Positions 62,420 to 64,000 of a stretch of 64,000 nucleotides of DNA are shown piece after piece; position 1 is the stretch's first letter; each line of letters begins with the position of its first letter. Made by a program: the position numbers and the translations under genes. The notes under the pieces are model-generated. The model made no database searches and was not told the DNA's origin. It saw only the letters and a program-made list of their open reading frames with translations. Source of the DNA: Solenopsis invicta. Its lineage: Eukaryota; Arthropoda; Insecta; Hymenoptera; Formicidae. The stretch covers positions 1,303,001 through 1,367,000 of the forward strand of contig NC_052671.1 of assembly GCF_016802725.1 (NCBI RefSeq). The letters are read 5' to 3'.

Positions 62420-62548
62420 TTTACCCTACGAAGGCTTCAACGGATTTCAGACGCACAAGATAATTCGATTCAGAAACTTTCCAAGTTTCTATCTTGATTT
62501 CACACTCGATCAAACCATTTACCATTCTATGGTGCTTTTAGGGTTTTC
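62420..62548 (+). CDS. Candidate internal exon, 129 nt
   Basis: A strong acceptor (CCCCCCTTTTACAG, ending 62419) and a near-consensus donor (GTAAGT at 62549) bound exactly 129 bases. One frame is open: one completing base, 42 codons beginning LPYEGFNGFQTHKIIRFRN and including FYLDFTLDQTIYHSMVLL, two bases left (phase 2-2). The other two frames stop inside. The peptide is non-repetitive with normal composition, no family recognised. It is one of the better splice-bounded candidates in the window. Confidence 0.32.
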
Positions 62549-64000
62549 GTAAGTCCAAAACTATTTCATGTAGTGAACATAAAGAAAGCAAAATTCTGAA
62601 CAAATTTTATTTACAAATTTGATATCTTTGTTACACAATAATATTACAATAGCGAGATTTTATATTATTCTACCGAAATTACCGTGTAAATTTGAAATTA
62701 CATTATCAAAAAGAATGAAAGAATTTTATGACTATATCTTTTGGTGCGATATGATACAACATTTCCGTGCGACGGGAACCGTATAAGATATAAGAATATG
62801 AAAGAACAAGATTAACTAACTTTCCTTTTCTCTTTCTCTAATCAGTACTTTACTACAAAATTAGCAAACTATTTATATCCCGATACTACTATTTTAGAAA
62901 AAAAAATTTACAAGGAATAACCTTAATGACAAGAATAAATGTACAAAAATTCAAGCATCAACACAGAAGAGAAAGATATAAGATTGCTCATAAACCATGT
63001 TATCTGATCACATATCTGCATACGTATGTATTTAGACACGCAACATTTCGCAATCGTAAAGAAGATTTCTAAAATATTCATTAGAGGTTCGTGTAAAACA
63101 TCCAAGAGTTACAGTTGTTGAGATATCATGTACGTTTCTTCCCTATAATATTCTTAATAGCTGATCCTGGAATTTTTTAAATATTAACTTAATGGGATAT
63201 CTCACGGACGTAAATAAATTTACAAGATGTCATCAAAATTACATCTTATCACATTTTAACACGGCAAACGCAAAATATGTTTCAATTTTATTTTTTAATT
63301 TCATTTCTAATTTTATTTTAATATTAAACGTTATATTAATATTTTAATTCTTTTATATCGTGCGATATATATAAACAAGCTTTTAAACGTGCGTTATAAA
63401 TATTATATATTTTCCAACTTAACTAGACGATTTTATTACGCAAATATGTATAAGATTTACTCAATCAACATAGAGAATAAATTTATCAGTATTTATGAAA
63501 ATCGATTTTTGAACGTATACCTCTAAAGTTCTATGAGATGTAAAAAGGCACTAATATCCATCACGTGAAATTGAGTTATATTTTAGTCATGTTTCAAAAT
63601 GGTTCGTATAGTCATTAAGGCATCATTAATCTTATGCTTTTCTTATGTGTACGACAATAAAGCCACGGTTAGGACAGGTGTTAAATCTAGATATGCCAAT
63701 TCTAATATTAACTCAATTATAAAACAATAAAGCCTGATAATACGTAAAAGAATTTATTTAGCGGTTCCAAAATTATATGCAGGAATATACATCAAAATTG
63801 TCATTATCGAATAATTACTACAACAAATAAAATAATTTATTAAATGAAAAACCATTTGCGTTTTCTTGATCTTGATTAAATAATACTTTCAAAGAGGTAT
63901 CTTGTTACTGCTCATGATGCAATACGCTTATATAAGTAAATAACGCGACCACAACATTCTCTCAATTTGGAACTTCGAAATCGCTTGAGCATAAAAGATA
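62549..64000. other. AT-rich spacer to the window edge
   Basis: No further exon-like interval, repeat or gene is seen. Confidence 0.55.

Overview
This window looks like non-coding or intron-dominated DNA from an insect nuclear genome, most plausibly a hymenopteran such as an ant. That is an inference from texture: an AT-rich background, CpG-retaining GC-rich blocks of 0.3-1 kb scattered through it, and many long di- and trinucleotide microsatellites, (TG)n, (CT)n, (AG)n, (AC)n and (TTA)n. No recognisable protein domain, tRNA, rRNA, CRISPR array or bacterial operon was found, so the species cannot be fixed from this text alone.

No gene can be named. The longest open frames (191 codons on the minus strand at 54044-54619; 161 codons in the CT tract at 16169-16654) lie in strand-skewed or simple sequence and are best explained by composition. 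The best protein-coding candidate is a 165-codon minus-strand frame at 8835-9332 with two hydrophobic segments and a lysine-rich tail. Several shorter pieces have good splice signals and open frames: plus strand 10357-10497, 50141-50185, 51589-51691, 55996-56052, 60348-60464 and 62420-62548; minus strand 10846-11091 and 29315-29419. Each could be chance, because dozens of good acceptors exist in 64 kb and frames of 30-45 codons are not rare. They are offered as ranked candidates, not a gene model.

Layout. From 0 to 9 kb, CpG-rich blocks (3.2-3.8 and 4.6-5.6 kb) and homeodomain-site-rich stretches alternate with AT-rich DNA; a 102-bp alternating purine-pyrimidine tract lies at 6.6 kb. From 9 to 29 kb, GC-rich blocks recur every 3-5 kb, several switching abruptly from purine-rich to pyrimidine-rich on the plus strand (9.4-9.8, 16.0-16.6, 20.2-20.6 kb, and again at 52.6-53.0 kb). 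From 29 to 40 kb the window is mostly AT-rich and holds the clearest mobile element, a decayed non-autonomous hAT-type element at 38518-39027. From 40.3 to 44.2 kb there is a long CpG-rich domain with an internal degenerate 170-bp duplication. At 47.4-48.0 kb an island of balanced composition carries three successive inverted repeats, one perfect (12-bp arms, 3-bp loop). From 48 to 64 kb, microsatellites, GC blocks (52.6, 54.1, 56.7 and 58.8 kb) and the plus-strand exon candidates occur in AT-rich DNA.

The most economical reading is a large intron or intergenic regulatory domain with many enhancer-like and promoter-like blocks, possibly crossed by a plus-strand gene of small exons. RNA-seq and cross-species alignment would settle this.
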